From Xanthobacteraceae bacterium (GTDB lineage: Bacteria > Pseudomonadota > Alphaproteobacteria > Rhizobiales > Xanthobacteraceae), in contig JALHLQ010000001.1 of NCBI GenBank assembly GCA_022844485.1, forward strand, positions 186,001 through 250,000: DNA of 64,000 nucleotides. Reading direction: 5' to 3'. The notes beneath the pieces are model-generated. The model was not told where the DNA came from and did no database searches. It saw only the letters and a list, made by a program, of their open reading frames with translations. Positions 63,924-64,000 of the stretch are shown in pieces; positions within the stretch are counted from its first letter, which is position 1, and every line of letters starts with the position of its first letter. The position numbers and the translations under genes were made by a program.

Positions 63924-64000
63924 ATGCGTGTGTTTGGTACCCGCGTTGTCGCTGCCGTCGCGTGCCTCGCCCTGCTCTCGGGATGCGAGACGCTGAAGGA
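63924..64000 (+). CDS. Start of a TadD-like pilus lipoprotein gene (cut by window end)
   Basis: Twenty-five codons are visible. They encode a lipoprotein signal peptide, MRVFGTRVV followed by a hydrophobic stretch and the lipobox LLSGC, then ETLK. GGAG lies about 8 bases before the ATG. The position behind tadC is where tadD, a TPR lipoprotein of the Tad system, is expected. A TTAACCAT sequence at 63841-63848 in the 112-base gap recalls a CtrA half-site. Confidence 0.7.
   Translation, partial: MRVFGTRVVAAVACLALLSGCETLK

Noticed and set aside
1-64000. CRISPR arrays, tRNA or rRNA genes, insertion sequences, prophage genes
   Set aside because: No regularly spaced repeats, no cloverleaf-like or rRNA-like segments, and no transposase, integrase or phage structural motifs were seen on either strand.

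Overview
The window looks like a chromosome segment of an alphaproteobacterium of the order Hyphomicrobiales (Rhizobiales), close to the Bradyrhizobium / Xanthobacteraceae side. The reasons are the high G+C content, a PQQ gene at the left edge, orphan Bug-type solute receptors, CaiB-type CoA transferases, a PlcP-like lipase gene next to a GT21 glycosyltransferase gene, rhizobial-type palindromic intergenic repeats, and a Flp/Tad pilus cluster of the cpa type. The genus cannot be fixed from the sequence alone.

Layout. 1-359: end of pqqE. 394-13416: nitrate respiration. A Crp/Fnr regulator is divergent from a tightly packed unit narK1-narK2-narG-narH-narJ-narI, which continues without a visible break into a parvulin-type isomerase, a 95-residue protein of unknown function, a hemerythrin-domain protein and a beta-carbonic anhydrase. 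A 9/10 match to an FNR box lies ahead of narK1. 13453-18666: pstSCAB on the minus strand, with a three-unit Pho box before pstS, a strong hairpin between pstS and pstC, and no phoU behind pstB. 18752-20818: a GT21 glycosyltransferase and a PlcP-type metallophosphoesterase, probably a phosphate-starvation lipid-remodelling pair. 20927-31786: a small conserved protein, a tautomerase, an amidase, a complete dipeptide-type ABC importer, an Asp/Glu-racemase-like protein lacking its second cysteine, a CoA transferase and a zinc alcohol dehydrogenase. Together these look like a catabolic uptake locus.

31865-37064: a PilZ protein and a PHA synthase flanked by two palindromic repeats, then a sugar nucleotidyltransferase, a short gene remnant, a histidine phosphatase and a GT9-like protein. 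37170-49696: accessory metabolism, with an intradiol dioxygenase, an orphan Bug receptor, a second CoA transferase, two membrane proteins (YihY and AI-2E families), a Nudix hydrolase, a luciferase-like monooxygenase, a Gfo/Idh/MocA oxidoreductase, an M3 oligopeptidase, a carbamoylase-type hydrolase and a DUF2478 protein. 49769-54689: a tetR-adaptor-permease RND efflux operon with a clear palindromic operator. 54921-64000: a TadG-like von Willebrand protein divergent from cpaB-cpaC-lipoprotein-cpaE-cpaF-tadB-tadC and the first codons of a tadD-like lipoprotein gene that runs off the window.

The genes fall into separate physiological modules: anaerobic nitrate respiration, phosphate-starvation response, amide or aromatic catabolism, carbon storage, drug efflux and surface attachment. 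The two most interesting joint signals are the extended tail of the nar unit and the phosphate uptake plus lipid-remodelling block. No tRNA, rRNA, CRISPR array, transposase or phage gene was seen.
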